A DNA stretch of 64,000 nucleotides from Streptomyces misionensis (GCF_900104815.1 NZ_FNTD01000004.1:7997001-8061000); one strand, 5' to 3'. Positions 32,911-41,745 are shown, counted from the stretch's first letter. Numbers and translations: made by a program. The notes: generated by a model not told the origin, from the sequence alone.

Positions 32911-34116
32911 ATGCCGGCCATGACCTCGTCACGCATCCGAAGCCGCACGCAGATCGGCATCGTCGGAGCCGGCCCTGCCGGACTCATGCTCTCCCACCTG
33001 CTGGCCCGCGCCGGGATCGACTCGGTCGTGGTCGATCTGCGCAGCCGCCGGGAGATCGAACAGACCCACCGTGCCGGAATCCTCGAACAGGACTCCGTCG
33101 ACCTCCTGGTCGGAACCGGCGTCTCCGCACGGGTGCACCGGGACGGTTACCGCCACGACGGCATCGAACTGGCCTTCGGCGGAGGCAGCCACCGCATCGA
33201 CTTCCAGCAGCTGGTCGGCGCCTCGACCCAGCTCTACCCCCAGACGGACGTCTTCGTCGACCTCGCCGACGCCCGGGAGCGCGACGGCGGCGACGTCCGG
33301 TTCGGCGTCACCGACGTGTCGGTCGACGACATCGTCTCCGACTCACCCGTCCTGCGCTTCACCGACGCCGACGGCACCGGCCACGAGGTCCGCGCCGACT
33401 TCCTCGTGGGCGCCGACGGATCACGAAGCCTGTGCCGCCGCGAGGTACCGGAAGCGGCACGCACCCAGTACTTCCGCGCATACCCCTTCGCCTGGTTCGG
33501 GATCCTCACCGAGGCACCGCCCAGCGCACCGGAGCTGATCTACAACCACTCCCCGAGAGGCTTCGCGCTGATCAGCCAGCGCACCGAGACCCTCCAGCGG
33601 ATGTACTTCCAGTGCGACCCCGCGGAGGACGCCGCCGCCTGGTCCGACGACCGGATCTGGGACGAGCTCCAGTCGCGGGTCGGGGCCAACGGCCACCGGC
33701 TCAAGGAAGGGCCGATCACCTCCAAGACCGTCCTCCCCTTCCGCAGTTTCGTCCAGGAGCCGATGCACCACGGGCGGCTGGTGCTGGCCGGCGATGCCGC
33801 GCACACGGTGCCGCCGACCGGCGCCAAGGGCCTCAACCTGGCACTCGCCGACGTGCGCGTGTTGGCCCAGGAACTCGAGAGGGCGGTCGCCCGCGGCGAC
33901 ACCGCCCCGCTCACCTCCTACAGCGAGCGGGCACTGCGCCGGGTCTGGAAGGCCCAGCACTTCTCCTACTGGATGACCACCATGCTGCACACGCTGCCGG
34001 AGGCCACCCCGTTCGACGTCCGGCGCCAGGAGGGGGAGCTGGCCGCGGTGACCGGTTCCACCGCGGGGTCGACCTACCTCGCCGAGGCGTACACCGGCTG
34101 GCCGCAAGGGCGGTGA
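32911..34116 (+). CDS. pobA: PobA: 4-hydroxybenzoate 3-monooxygenase
   Basis: This flavoprotein of about 400 residues has the FAD fingerprint Gly-Ile-Val-Gly-Ala-Gly-Pro-Ala-Gly near the start, Ala-Asp-Phe-Leu-Val-Gly-Ala-Asp-Gly-Ser (the DG motif) near 155 and Leu-Ala-Gly-Asp-Ala-Ala-His-Thr-Val-Pro-Pro-Thr-Gly-Ala-Lys-Gly-Leu-Asn (the GD motif) near 295. The Arg-Ala-Gly-Ile-Leu-Glu-Gln-Asp stretch is characteristic of PobA. It hydroxylates 4-hydroxybenzoate to protocatechuate and so feeds the pca operon. Two in-frame ATGs (32911 and 32920) are possible, both with weak ribosome sites. Confidence 0.94.
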   Translation: MPAMTSSRIRSRTQIGIVGAGPAGLMLSHLLARAGIDSVVVDLRSRREIEQTHRAGILEQDSVDLLVGTGVSARVHRDGYRHDGIELAFGGGSHRIDFQQLVGASTQLYPQTDVFVDLADARERDGGDVRFGVTDVSVDDIVSDSPVLRFTDADGTGHEVRADFLVGADGSRSLCRREVPEAARTQYFRAYPFAWFGILTEAPPSAPELIYNHSPRGFALISQRTETLQRMYFQCDPAEDAAAWSDDRIWDELQSRVGANGHRLKEGPITSKTVLPFRSFVQEPMHHGRLVLAGDAAHTVPPTGAKGLNLALADVRVLAQELERAVARGDTAPLTSYSERALRRVWKAQHFSYWMTTMLHTLPEATPFDVRRQEGELAAVTGSTAGSTYLAEAYTGWPQGR

Positions 34117-34158
34117 ACCGGGCACTGCCCCGCCGAGCGCCGGCTGCGAACCAGAACA

Positions 34159-34200
34159 GGGGAGGGCCCCGCGGCGCCCGACCGCGTCGCAGGGCCCCTC
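34159..34200. terminator. Hairpin between convergent pobA and the MFS gene
   Basis: An imperfect but G+C-rich stem joins GAGGGCCCCGCGGCG with CGTCGCAGGGCCCCTC. It lies 43 bp past the pobA stop. Confidence 0.55.
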
Positions 34201-34276
34201 GGGCAGCCGGCCGAGGCGTGGCGGAGCTTCCGCCCCCGCAGCGCGCCCTCGCCTCGGCCGGCAGGATGCCGCGCCC

Positions 34277-35872
34277 TCAGTGACAGGCCGCCCCGGGGTT
34301 GCGTCGCACGCCCGTGACGGCGAGCAGAGCGCCGAGCACGCACAGGACGCCGGAGACCAGCACGGCGCTGTGGACGCCGTTCATGAACGCCTGGTGGCTG
34401 CCCTCGACGACCGCCGACCTGATCGAGGCGGGCATGTCGCCCGAGACCGGAGCGACGCCCATGGCCACCGCGTCCTTCGCACCCTCGGACAAGCGGCCGG
34501 CCGCGTCGGCGTGCAGGCCGGAGGAGGTCAGCTCCCCGGTCAGGGTCGAGCCGACCCGACTGCTGATGAGGGAGACCAGGACGGACGTGCCGAGCGCGCC
34601 GCCGACCTGCAGAGCGGTGGCCTGGAGACCGCCCGCGACGCCGCCGTCCCTCACCGGCGCGTTGCCGACGATGGCATCGGAGGAGGACGCCATCACCATG
34701 CCGACGCCGAGGCCCAGAGCGATGAACGGGGGCCACATCGCGCCGTACGAGGAGTGCGCCCCCCAGCCGAGCATCGCGAAGCAGGCAACGGCCTGGAGCG
34801 CCATGCCGAGCGGCATCGTGAGGCGTGGGCCGAACCTCTCGGTGAGCGCCGCGCCCAGCGGGGAGGCGACCACCGAGGCGAGACTGAGCGGCAGGGTACG
34901 GACACCGGCCTCGACCGGAGTGAACCCCCGCACGTTCTGCAGGTACAGCATCACGAAGAAGATCACGCCGAGCAGGACGAAGAAGTTCAGGGCGGTGATG
35001 ACGGTGCCGATGGTCAGCGCGGGATTGCGGAAGAGACGCATGGGCAGCAGCGGGTGCGCCACGCGGGTCTCGTACCAGCCGAAGAGCAGCAGGACCACGA
35101 CCCCCGCGCCCATGGCGCCCAGAGTGCCGGCGGAGGTCCAGCCCCAGGTCTCGCCCTTGACGACACCGAAGACGACGGCGAGCAGACCGAGCGCGAGCAG
35201 GACGACCCCCGGGAAGTCGAACCTCTCCCGCGCCGCTGCCGTGTTCCTGCTCTGCGGCAGCACCGCGATGCTGAAGACGAGCGCGATCACACCGACGGGG
35301 GCGTTGATGTAGAACACGGATTCCCAGTTGACGTGCTCGACGAGCAGACCGCCCACGATCGGACCGAGCGCCGTGGAGACCGACGACACCATGGCCCAGA
35401 TCCCCACGGCCATGCCGAACTTGCTCGGCGGGAAGACGGCGCGCAGCATGCCGAGGGTGTTGGGCATCAGCAGCGCCCCGAAGAACCCCTGGAAGGCGCG
35501 GAAGACGATGACGCCTTCGATGGACCCCGACAGACCGATGGCGACGGAGGCGAGGGTGAAGCCGGCGACACCGATCAGGTAGAAGGTGCGGCGGCCGAAG
35601 CGGTCGCCGAGCTTGCCGCCCAGGATGAGGGTCGCGGCGAGGGCGAGCAGGTAGGCGTTGGTGACCCATTGGAGGTCGGCGGTGGAGGCGTTCAGGTCGC
35701 GGCCGATCTCCGGATTGGCGATCGAGACGACGGAACCGTCCAGACCGACCATGAACAGCCCGAAGGCGACGGCGACGAGGGTCAGCCAGGGGTTGTCCCG
35801 ACGGCCGCGCGGTCCGCCCGCGTGTGCCGAAGGGGCAGGTGGAGCCGAGGAGTTGATGACTTCCGAGGACAT
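34277..35872 (-). CDS. DHA2-family MFS drug transporter (14 TM)
   Basis: The 531-residue protein has about 14 hydrophobic helices. The first-helix motif is Leu-Asp-Gly-Ser-Val-Val-Ser-Ile-Ala, motif A is Gly-Lys-Leu-Gly-Asp-Arg-Phe-Gly-Arg-Arg, and motif C is in Ala-Leu-Gly-Pro-Ile-Val-Gly-Gly. These are typical of proton-driven drug/H+ antiporters of the EmrB/QacA type. A MarR regulator lies upstream on the same strand with a clear operator, so expression is probably induced by the exported compound. The substrate is unknown. Confidence 0.9.
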   Translation of the reverse strand: MSSEVINSSAPPAPSAHAGGPRGRRDNPWLTLVAVAFGLFMVGLDGSVVSIANPEIGRDLNASTADLQWVTNAYLLALAATLILGGKLGDRFGRRTFYLIGVAGFTLASVAIGLSGSIEGVIVFRAFQGFFGALLMPNTLGMLRAVFPPSKFGMAVGIWAMVSSVSTALGPIVGGLLVEHVNWESVFYINAPVGVIALVFSIAVLPQSRNTAAARERFDFPGVVLLALGLLAVVFGVVKGETWGWTSAGTLGAMGAGVVVLLLFGWYETRVAHPLLPMRLFRNPALTIGTVITALNFFVLLGVIFFVMLYLQNVRGFTPVEAGVRTLPLSLASVVASPLGAALTERFGPRLTMPLGMALQAVACFAMLGWGAHSSYGAMWPPFIALGLGVGMVMASSSDAIVGNAPVRDGGVAGGLQATALQVGGALGTSVLVSLISSRVGSTLTGELTSSGLHADAAGRLSEGAKDAVAMGVAPVSGDMPASIRSAVVEGSHQAFMNGVHSAVLVSGVLCVLGALLAVTGVRRNPGAACH

Positions 35873-36042
35873 GAAAGCGTGAGTCCTTGATCAGACGTTG
35901 GGGGCAGGTGGCAGCGGACGACTCTGCGGGTCCGCGCAGGATGACCGGCCGTATCCGGCGAAGGTGCGGCCGGACACGGCCGGGAGAAAGCGGAAAGGGC
36001 CGCCTGCCGTCGTCGCGCACAGGCTGGGCCTGCACGTGAGTT

Positions 36043-36516
36043 TCAGTCGACGGCGGGGTGAAGGCGCTTGTTCAGCTCCTGCAGAGAGGACAGCGCCGAG
36101 CCGAGGGCGTCGAGTTCGCCGTCGGTCATGGTGCGCAGCGCCTGGGCGACCTGGTCGCTCATGAGGTGCCGAACCTCGCTGATCTGCTGACGGGAGGTCA
36201 CGGTGAGGTGCAGATGCGCGATGCGCTTGTCCTGCGGGTCCTGCCGACGCTCCAGCAGTCCCTGTTCGCTCAACTGCGTCACCAGGGCGCTGACATTGTT
36301 CGGCTTCATCAGCAGAGCCGCTGCCGCTCGGCGAACGGTGACGCCGTCGTTGGCCTCGACATGACGCAGCAGCGCGAGCTGCGCCTCCGGCGGCTTGGGG
36401 TGCGGAAACTCCAGATCGACCCGGCGCTCCAAGGCGCGGGCCAGCGCGGGCAGGCATGCCACGAGCCCGGCGGCTACGTGGTCGATGTCCTGGGCGGACG
36501 CGCTGGTCTCGGGCAC
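36043..36516 (-). CDS. MarR-family transcriptional regulator
   Basis: The 157-residue protein has the MarR fold: Pro-Pro-Glu-Ala-Gln-Leu-Ala-Leu-Leu-Arg, Lys-Pro-Asn-Asn-Val-Ser-Ala-Leu-Val-Thr-Gln-Leu (recognition helix) and the wing Arg-Arg-Gln-Asp-Pro-Gln-Asp-Lys-Arg. It precedes the DHA2 pump by 170 bp on the same strand. A perfect 7-8-7 palindrome lies 24 bp upstream of its start, so autorepression together with control of the pump is likely. Confidence 0.9.
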   Translation of the reverse strand: MPETSASAQDIDHVAAGLVACLPALARALERRVDLEFPHPKPPEAQLALLRHVEANDGVTVRRAAAALLMKPNNVSALVTQLSEQGLLERRQDPQDKRIAHLHLTVTSRQQISEVRHLMSDQVAQALRTMTDGELDALGSALSSLQELNKRLHPAVD

Positions 36517-36539
36517 ACAGGAATTTTAGGTCCGGTCAT

Positions 36540-36561
36540 ATAGGTATGTCAAAGTACCTAT
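36540..36561. promoter_or_regulatory. MarR operator candidate (ATAGGTA-N8-TACCTAT)
   Basis: A perfect inverted repeat with 7-bp arms lies 24 bp upstream of the MarR start. The A+T-rich site stands out from its surroundings and is well placed over the promoter. Confidence 0.7.
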
Positions 36562-36675
36562 CTGCCTTGACCGCCGCCGGCGAAGCCGCCCACCGCCGCC
36601 GGACGCGGCCCTCTGGAAGGACACGGCCGGGCGCATCGATCACCGTTCCGTCGGGCGGCGGTTGAAGCGGGCGCG

Positions 36676-37047
36676 TCAGACGGGCGGGCAGCCGAACCAG
36701 TCGACCGTGCCGGCGCCGGCGCCGGAGGTGTGGCCGAGGCACCTGATGGTCCTGCCGTGCACGGTCGTGGACCGGTCGACTCCGGCCTCCACGCTCTCAC
36801 CCTTGTAGTGGCGCTCGACGAGGGTGTCGATCTCCACGGTGTACCACCGATGCTCCTGGGACGGGATGGTGCAGCCCCGGGCGGTCACGGTGCGGCTGGG
36901 CCCGCTGTCCCACACGTCCTGTTCGGCACGGGCGCAGTGCGCGCCTGCGGAGGCGGCGGCGGGGGAAGCGGCGGTCGCGAGCGGGGCCAGCGCGCCTATG
37001 GCGATCGCCGCGGCGGCACCGAGAACGTGTTTCACAGTCGGGTTCAT
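36676..37047 (-). CDS. Small secreted protein of unknown function
   Basis: The 123-residue protein starts with a signal peptide: Asn-Pro-Thr-Val-Lys-His, a hydrophobic Ala/Ile/Leu core, and Ala-Ser-Pro-Ala-Ala-Ala-Ser-Ala near 26-34. The mature part has about 90 residues and four Cys (in His-Cys-Ala, Arg-Gly-Cys-Thr, Arg-Cys-Leu-Gly and Gly-Cys-Pro), which could form two disulfides. I do not recognise a family. Codon use is normal for the window, and it appears monocistronic. Confidence 0.75.
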   Translation of the reverse strand: MNPTVKHVLGAAAAIAIGALAPLATAASPAAASAGAHCARAEQDVWDSGPSRTVTARGCTIPSQEHRWYTVEIDTLVERHYKGESVEAGVDRSTTVHGRTIRCLGHTSGAGAGTVDWFGCPPV

Positions 37048-37185
37048 CCTTGGGTCCTCCTGACGGGCAGGGTCATCGACCGGAGCCGTGGTGTCGTCTC
37101 CTTGTGATCGTCACACCGGGGCGGTGATGTCTGCCTGGTGGCCGGGGGCTGGTTCCTCCTACCCGGTGACCTCGGTGCTGCCAAT

Positions 37186-37200
37186 GCAGCAGACTGCTGC
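37186..37200. promoter_or_regulatory. Palindrome GCAGCAG-A-CTGCTGC upstream of the XRE gene
   Basis: A perfect 7-1-7 inverted repeat lies in the divergent region between the secreted protein and the XRE regulator. It could be an operator or a small RNA hairpin. Confidence 0.35.
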
Positions 37201-37316
37201 CCTCCCCGGTCACCCTGCGGTCTCGGCGACCAAGGTGGCAGTCAAGGGCGGCCTGGGCAGGCACCCTTCGACCTCTGTCACACCGCGTACCACCCGGCTG
37301 TGCGACGGGGTGACGG

Positions 37317-38159
37317 ATGATGGCGTGCATGAATCAACTCGGTGACACGTTGCGGGCGTGGCGGGATCGGCTGGATCCCGCGCAGGTGGGGTGGGGGCAC
37401 GGGACATCCCGACGGGTTCCTGGCCTGCGGCGTGCGGAACTCGCCATGCTGGCCGGCATCTCGGTCGAGTACGTGGTCCGGCTCGAGCAGGGGCGGGTGC
37501 AGACGCCCTCGGCGCAGGTGTGTTCCGCACTGGCCCGCGCCCTGCAACTGTCCGACGACGAGCACGCCCACCTCCTGCGGATGGCCGGCCACGTCGCGGA
37601 CCCCCGGCGGGTCCCGCGGGTGATCCCGGCGAACCTGTACCGGATCACGGACCAGCTCGCCGCCAATCCGTTGGCGCTCTACGACGCCACCTGGCAGCTG
37701 CTGTACTGGAACCCGCTGTTCGCGGCCACATTCGGTGAGCTGGCCGTCCGTGAGTCGGAGGAGCGCAACGTCCTGGTCTGGGTGTTCCTGGGGGAGCTGC
37801 CGCGCGTGCGGCAGACGGCGTCCGAACGGGCGGCGTTCGAGGAGTCGCTCATCGCCGACCTCCGTGCGACGACCAGCAGGTACCCCGACGACCCCGAGCT
37901 GCCGGCCCTGATCGAGAGGCTGAGCCGCAGCCCGCGGTTCCGTGAGTTGTGGAGCAGCCGGTCGGTGGGCGGTCACGAGAGTGCGCGCAAGTACGCGGAA
38001 CACCCCGAGGTCGGAGACATCGCCCTGATCTCCGATGTGCTGACCACCCAGGGCGATCTCCGACTCGTGGTGTACACACCGCAGCCGGGCACCGACGCCC
38101 GCGGCAAACTCGATCTGCTCGCCGCCGTGGACGTCCAGAGCATGTCCCTTCGGCAGTGA
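37317..38159 (+). CDS. XRE-family regulator with MmyB-like ligand-binding domain
   Basis: The roughly 280-residue protein has a helix-turn-helix (Arg-Arg-Ala-Glu-Leu-Ala-Met-Leu-Ala-Gly-Ile-Ser-Val-Glu-Tyr-Val-Val-Arg-Leu-Glu) and a C-terminal MmyB-type PAS-like domain, with Leu-Leu-Tyr-Trp-Asn-Pro-Leu-Phe-Ala and the late Pro-Glu-Val-Gly-Asp-Ile-Ala-Leu-Ile. The start is uncertain: ATG at 37317 or the fifth codon ATG at 37329, neither with a strong site. The SDR that follows 128 bp downstream, with an upstream element also seen near the other XRE/reductase pair, is the likely target. Confidence 0.87.
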   Translation: MMACMNQLGDTLRAWRDRLDPAQVGWGHGTSRRVPGLRRAELAMLAGISVEYVVRLEQGRVQTPSAQVCSALARALQLSDDEHAHLLRMAGHVADPRRVPRVIPANLYRITDQLAANPLALYDATWQLLYWNPLFAATFGELAVRESEERNVLVWVFLGELPRVRQTASERAAFEESLIADLRATTSRYPDDPELPALIERLSRSPRFRELWSSRSVGGHESARKYAEHPEVGDIALISDVLTTQGDLRLVVYTPQPGTDARGKLDLLAAVDVQSMSLRQ

Positions 38160-38189
38160 GGGGCCCGCTTCCGTGGGTGGTACGCGCCG

Positions 38190-38205
38190 TACCAGGAAGT
38201 GCCGT
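38190..38205 (+). promoter_or_regulatory. TACCAGGAAGTGCCGT element upstream of the SDR
   Basis: It matches 15 of 16 bases of the element at 10773-10788 and shares the core with 7197-7210. It lies 83 bp before the SDR start and 30 bp after the XRE stop. Confidence 0.55.
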
Positions 38206-38287
38206 GGCTCCCGGTCAGGCTCCCGGGGACGCAGCATCGAGTCCGTGAACAGCGCACCACGGCGCTGTTCGGAGCGGAGAAGCCAGC

Positions 38288-38980
38288 ATGACCACCACGT
38301 TCATCACCGGAGCCAACAAGTCCCTCGGCATGGAGACCGCCCGTCGTCTCGTCGAGGCGGGGCACACCGTCGTCGTCGGCGCCCGTGATCCCGAGCGCGG
38401 CCGGGCCGCGGCCGCGTCACTGGGCGCCCGGTTCGTCCGGATCGACGTGACCGACGACGCCTCGGTCGAGGCCGCCGCGGCCGACGTCGCCGCGCACGAA
38501 GGGGCCATCGACGTCCTGGTCAACAACGCCGGCGTGCTCGGCCGGGTCGGGCCCGTCGAGGAGTACACCGCGGCCGACATGAGCGCCGTCCTCGACGTGA
38601 ACGTCGTCGGCGTCGTGCGCGTCACGCACGCCTTCCTGCCGCTGCTGCGCAAGTCGTCGCACCCTGTCATCGTCAACGTGTCCAGCGGAATGGGCTCGTT
38701 CGGCATGACCCAGGACCCGGCTCGGATCGAGTCTCAGTACGCCCTGCCCCTCTACGCCGCGTCGAAGGCAGCGGTCACCATGCTCACGACGCAGTACGCC
38801 AGGGAACTCAAGGACATGAAGGTGAACGCCGCCGACCCCGGCCAGACCGCCACCGACTTCACCGGAGGCATCGGGCACAGTGTGGCCGAGGGCGCCGAAT
38901 CCATCGTGGCCCTCGCGACGATCGGCCCGGACGGCCCCACCGGACAGTTCGTCGACCGTTTCGGCACCCTCCCCTGGTGA
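38288..38980 (+). CDS. Short-chain dehydrogenase/reductase (SDR)
   Basis: The 230-residue classical SDR has Thr-Gly-Ala-Asn-Lys-Ser-Leu-Gly for cofactor binding, Asn-Asn-Ala-Gly near 79, Val-Asn-Val-Ser-Ser-Gly and the catalytic Tyr-Ala-Ala-Ser-Lys. The Pro-Gly segment after the active site is Asp-Pro-Gly-Gln-Thr-Ala-Thr. It is probably NADPH-dependent, from Arg in the Gly-Ala-Arg-Asp-Pro loop. It is preceded by an MmyB-type XRE regulator, a frequent pairing. The substrate is unknown. Confidence 0.88.
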   Translation: MTTTFITGANKSLGMETARRLVEAGHTVVVGARDPERGRAAAASLGARFVRIDVTDDASVEAAAADVAAHEGAIDVLVNNAGVLGRVGPVEEYTAADMSAVLDVNVVGVVRVTHAFLPLLRKSSHPVIVNVSSGMGSFGMTQDPARIESQYALPLYAASKAAVTMLTTQYARELKDMKVNAADPGQTATDFTGGIGHSVAEGAESIVALATIGPDGPTGQFVDRFGTLPW

Positions 38981-39600
38981 TCCCGCCCCCACTCCGGCCC
39001 CGGCCTGACGGCCACGTCGAGGGACATGCGCGGTGGCCCGGAGCGCGGGAGGACCACTGCTCCCGCGAGTGCCCGATCCGGGGCATGAGCCGGAGCGGCC
39101 TCGCACGCTTGATCGGGCGGCGTCCGGGCCGCGGAGCTGCCCACCGCCCGGACGCCCGCCGCCGACCGGGTCGAAGGCACAGGTGGCCGAACGAGACGAG
39201 ACGGATCGGGTGCGAGGGGGCCACCCCCGCGGCCTGAAGGCCTCGCAGCTGCGGCTCGTGGCAGACGTGGAGCCGCCGATGCCGCCGTGCACCGGCATGG
39301 GCGAGCGGACGACGGCGGCAGGAGAGCGCCACCGCACGCTCCCTGCGGGCCCCGTCCGGGGTCCGGGAGGCGACCGCCACCGGAGAACCGGCCGCGGTTC
39401 CTGCCCGGCCGGCCGCTCGCCCCACCGTCCGTCACCGAGGAGCCCGACGAGCAGCGACCGGCAGGCGGGCCGGCAGGCGGCGTTTGACCCCCGTTGTGCT
39501 CAGGGCCCGCTGGCCCTGGAGGACCTGGTGGACGATCTGTCACGGCTGTGAACCCACCGCGCGACGGCCGGACTCCGGCCGCCCATGCCCGACCGCGGGG
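38981..39600. other. Gene-poor stretch, possibly old coding debris
   Basis: No gene is supported. The last 70 bp before a TGA at 39549-39551 read Gly-Pro-Leu-Ala-Leu-Glu-Asp-Leu-Val-Asp-Asp-Leu on the plus strand, like a protein C-terminus. Upstream text in that frame is Pro/Arg/Gly-rich and unconvincing. Confidence 0.45.
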
Positions 39601-41745
39601 TCACCAGCTCGTGCCGATCCGCCGGCGTCGCGCGCCCGAGTAGGCGGGGCCGGTATAGCGGTACAGGTGCCCGGTGGTGGCGCCGGTGGCGAGCAGGTCG
39701 GTGGTCCCGGAACCGGGGATCGCGACGAGGTTGGTCATGGTGTTCCAGCCGGTGCCGATCTGCTTGCGCTGCGAGCCGTAGTAGTGGGGTCCCCGGTAGT
39801 GGAACAGCCGGCCCGCGTCGTCGACGGCGAGGATGTCGGCGCTGCCGCTGCCGGAGATGTCGCCGACGCCCACGACGGCGTTCATCGTGCCCCAGCCGGT
39901 GCCGATCTGCTTGCGCTGCGAGCCGTAGTAGTGGGGTCCCCGGTAGTGGAACAGCCGGCCCGCGTCGTCCACGGCGAAGAGGTCGCCGGTGCCGTCGCCG
40001 GTACTGGTGACATGACTCATGGTCTCCCAGCCCGTGCCGACCCGGGTCCTGCTGGGACCGTGGTAGTCCGGGCCGTGGTAGCGGTACATGTCCCCGGAGT
40101 CGCTGATCGCCAGGATGTCGCCGTTCGACCCCCCGATGGCGACGAGCTTCTTCATCTTGCCCCAGCCGGCGCCGACCCGCGTCTTCTCGAAAGGGTCATA
40201 CCCCGGTGCCGCATACCGCCACAGGCTTCCCGCCCCGTCCACGGCCAGGATGTTCCCCCCGCCCACGCCGACCAGGTGCGACATCGGAGGGGTCGCCATC
40301 TCGTAGTACAGCTCGGCGGCGTGGGCGCGCAGCGGGGCGGTGAGCTGGTCGGCCTGTAGTTGCCGCGGTCTGTTCGCCCCGGCGGCCGTCCGGTAAAGGC
40401 GGTGGGCCAGGCCCCGTTCGTTGTCGAGTCCTTGCAGCCGCTCCAGGCGCATGCTCCTGCCCGTCTCCTCGTCGGCGAACCAGACGACCAGGTCCTTGCG
40501 TCCGCCGGCGGGGCCGGTCAGGGCGATGAGCGACAGGTCGTCCCACCGCACGCGGATCGAGCGTGCGGCACTGGCCTGCGTGACGGTGATCGACTCGTGA
40601 GCGAAGGTGACGCTGTCGGAGGTGAGGAAGAACCCGCGCACGTACCCCACCGCGCTGCTGACCAGGCCGCCCACCACTGCGCCGGTGACGAGCCCGACCA
40701 CCAGCGACCCGGACAACCGGTCGTAGTGCCCCTGGTGGACGTGAGCGTCCCGGAGCAGTCCCGCCACGGCTCCCAGCAGAACGAAGGAGAGGGCTAGGAG
40801 ACAGGAGGCGTCCTGGGTGCTCCTCCTCGTCAGGGCCTGTCGGGTGTGGCTGATCGTCACCGGACCGGAGGGCCTCACACGGGAGGGCTTCCGGTCCGGG
40901 GACTGCTCCTGCGTGATCGGAAGTCTCAGCGTGGACGCGGCGTGGTCGAGCATGTCCAGTGCTTGTGCGATCGTCGGGCGCTGCGCCGGGTCCTTCCGCA
41001 GCAGCGCCATGACGAGAGCGGTGAGCCGGCCGGCCCGCACGGGCGGGCGGGGCGGCTCGGTCAGGACGGCGGTGGGGTTGGACGCGGGGAACGGCAGCAC
41101 GCCCTCCATCGCCTCGTACAGCGTCGCGCCCAGGGAGAACAGGTCCGCCCGGCCGTCGTACGGGCCGCCCTGCCAGCGTTCGGGAGCCATGTAGCCCGGT
41201 GAGCCGATGACCATGTCGGGGGCAGTCAGCCGGGGGTCCTTCCGGTCCACCGCGATCCCGAAATCGGCGAGCAGGATCGCGCCGGAGGAGGCCAGCATGG
41301 TGTTCGCCGGCTTCACGTCCCGGTGCACCAGGCCCGCCCGGTGCACCGCGTCGAGCCCGCGCAGCAGGGCACGAGCGACGTCGGCGGCCCGCCCCACCGG
41401 CAGCGTGCCTCGTTCGTCTAGCTCCTCCGCCAGCGAGCGGCCGTCCACGAGCTGCATGACGATCCACGGGATGCCGTCGACCTCCACCACGTCGTGCACG
41501 GTGACGATGTGCGGGTGGTCGCGCAGTCGCGCCGCGTTCCGGGCCTCCCTGCCCGCGCGGGCGAGGAGTTCCCCGCGCAGGGCGTGCGGCACCGCGTCGT
41601 CCAGCCGGACCTCTTTCACCGCCACGTCCACGGCCAGCGCCAGGTCACGAGCCCTCCAGACCTGCCCGAATCCGCCTGCGCCGAGCCGGCCGACCAGCTT
41701 GTAGCGCCCGCCGATCACCATGTCCGGCGCTGTCTCGCCCCTCAT
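39601..41745 (-). CDS. Membrane Ser/Thr protein kinase with extracytoplasmic tachylectin/FG-GAP-like repeats
   Basis: The 714-residue protein starts with a Hanks-type kinase domain (about 12-275): Gly-Ala-Gly-Gly-Phe-Gly loop, Lys44, His-Arg-Asp-Val-Lys-Pro-Ala-Asn with Asp143, Asp161-Phe-Gly and Met-Ala-Pro-Glu. Two hydrophobic helices follow (about 325-340 and 355-378), then a soluble domain. The C-terminal 230 residues hold about five repeats of roughly 48 residues of the type Gly-Thr-Gly-Trp-x-Thr-Met...Asp-x-Leu-Ala-Val-Asp-x-x-Gly-x-Leu-x-x-Tyr-x-Gly-Pro, a beta-propeller pattern likely to bind a ligand. Two repeats are identical over 78 bp of DNA. It lies 265 bp after the RsbP-like phosphatase on the same strand and may share its regulon. 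Confidence 0.88.
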   Translation of the reverse strand: MRGETAPDMVIGGRYKLVGRLGAGGFGQVWRARDLALAVDVAVKEVRLDDAVPHALRGELLARAGREARNAARLRDHPHIVTVHDVVEVDGIPWIVMQLVDGRSLAEELDERGTLPVGRAADVARALLRGLDAVHRAGLVHRDVKPANTMLASSGAILLADFGIAVDRKDPRLTAPDMVIGSPGYMAPERWQGGPYDGRADLFSLGATLYEAMEGVLPFPASNPTAVLTEPPRPPVRAGRLTALVMALLRKDPAQRPTIAQALDMLDHAASTLRLPITQEQSPDRKPSRVRPSGPVTISHTRQALTRRSTQDASCLLALSFVLLGAVAGLLRDAHVHQGHYDRLSGSLVVGLVTGAVVGGLVSSAVGYVRGFFLTSDSVTFAHESITVTQASAARSIRVRWDDLSLIALTGPAGGRKDLVVWFADEETGRSMRLERLQGLDNERGLAHRLYRTAAGANRPRQLQADQLTAPLRAHAAELYYEMATPPMSHLVGVGGGNILAVDGAGSLWRYAAPGYDPFEKTRVGAGWGKMKKLVAIGGSNGDILAISDSGDMYRYHGPDYHGPSRTRVGTGWETMSHVTSTGDGTGDLFAVDDAGRLFHYRGPHYYGSQRKQIGTGWGTMNAVVGVGDISGSGSADILAVDDAGRLFHYRGPHYYGSQRKQIGTGWNTMTNLVAIPGSGTTDLLATGATTGHLYRYTGPAYSGARRRRIGTSW
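39745..39822 (-). repeat. 78-bp perfect direct repeat, copy 1 (inside kinase propeller)
   Basis: Identical to 39892-39969, 147 bp (49 codons) away. It encodes the Leu-Phe-His-Tyr-Arg-Gly-Pro-His-Tyr-Tyr-Gly-Ser segment. Identity at silent positions points to recent duplication or gene conversion of one propeller blade. Confidence 0.9.
39892..39969 (-). repeat. 78-bp perfect direct repeat, copy 2 (inside kinase propeller)
   Basis: Second copy of the repeat at 39745-39822, one blade earlier in the protein. Recombination between the copies would remove exactly 49 codons in frame. Confidence 0.9.

Noticed and set aside
38981..39600. Long open frames on both strands
   Set aside because: Composition is Arg/Pro/Gly-rich, with no ribosome sites and no recognisable motif; such frames are common by chance at this G+C.
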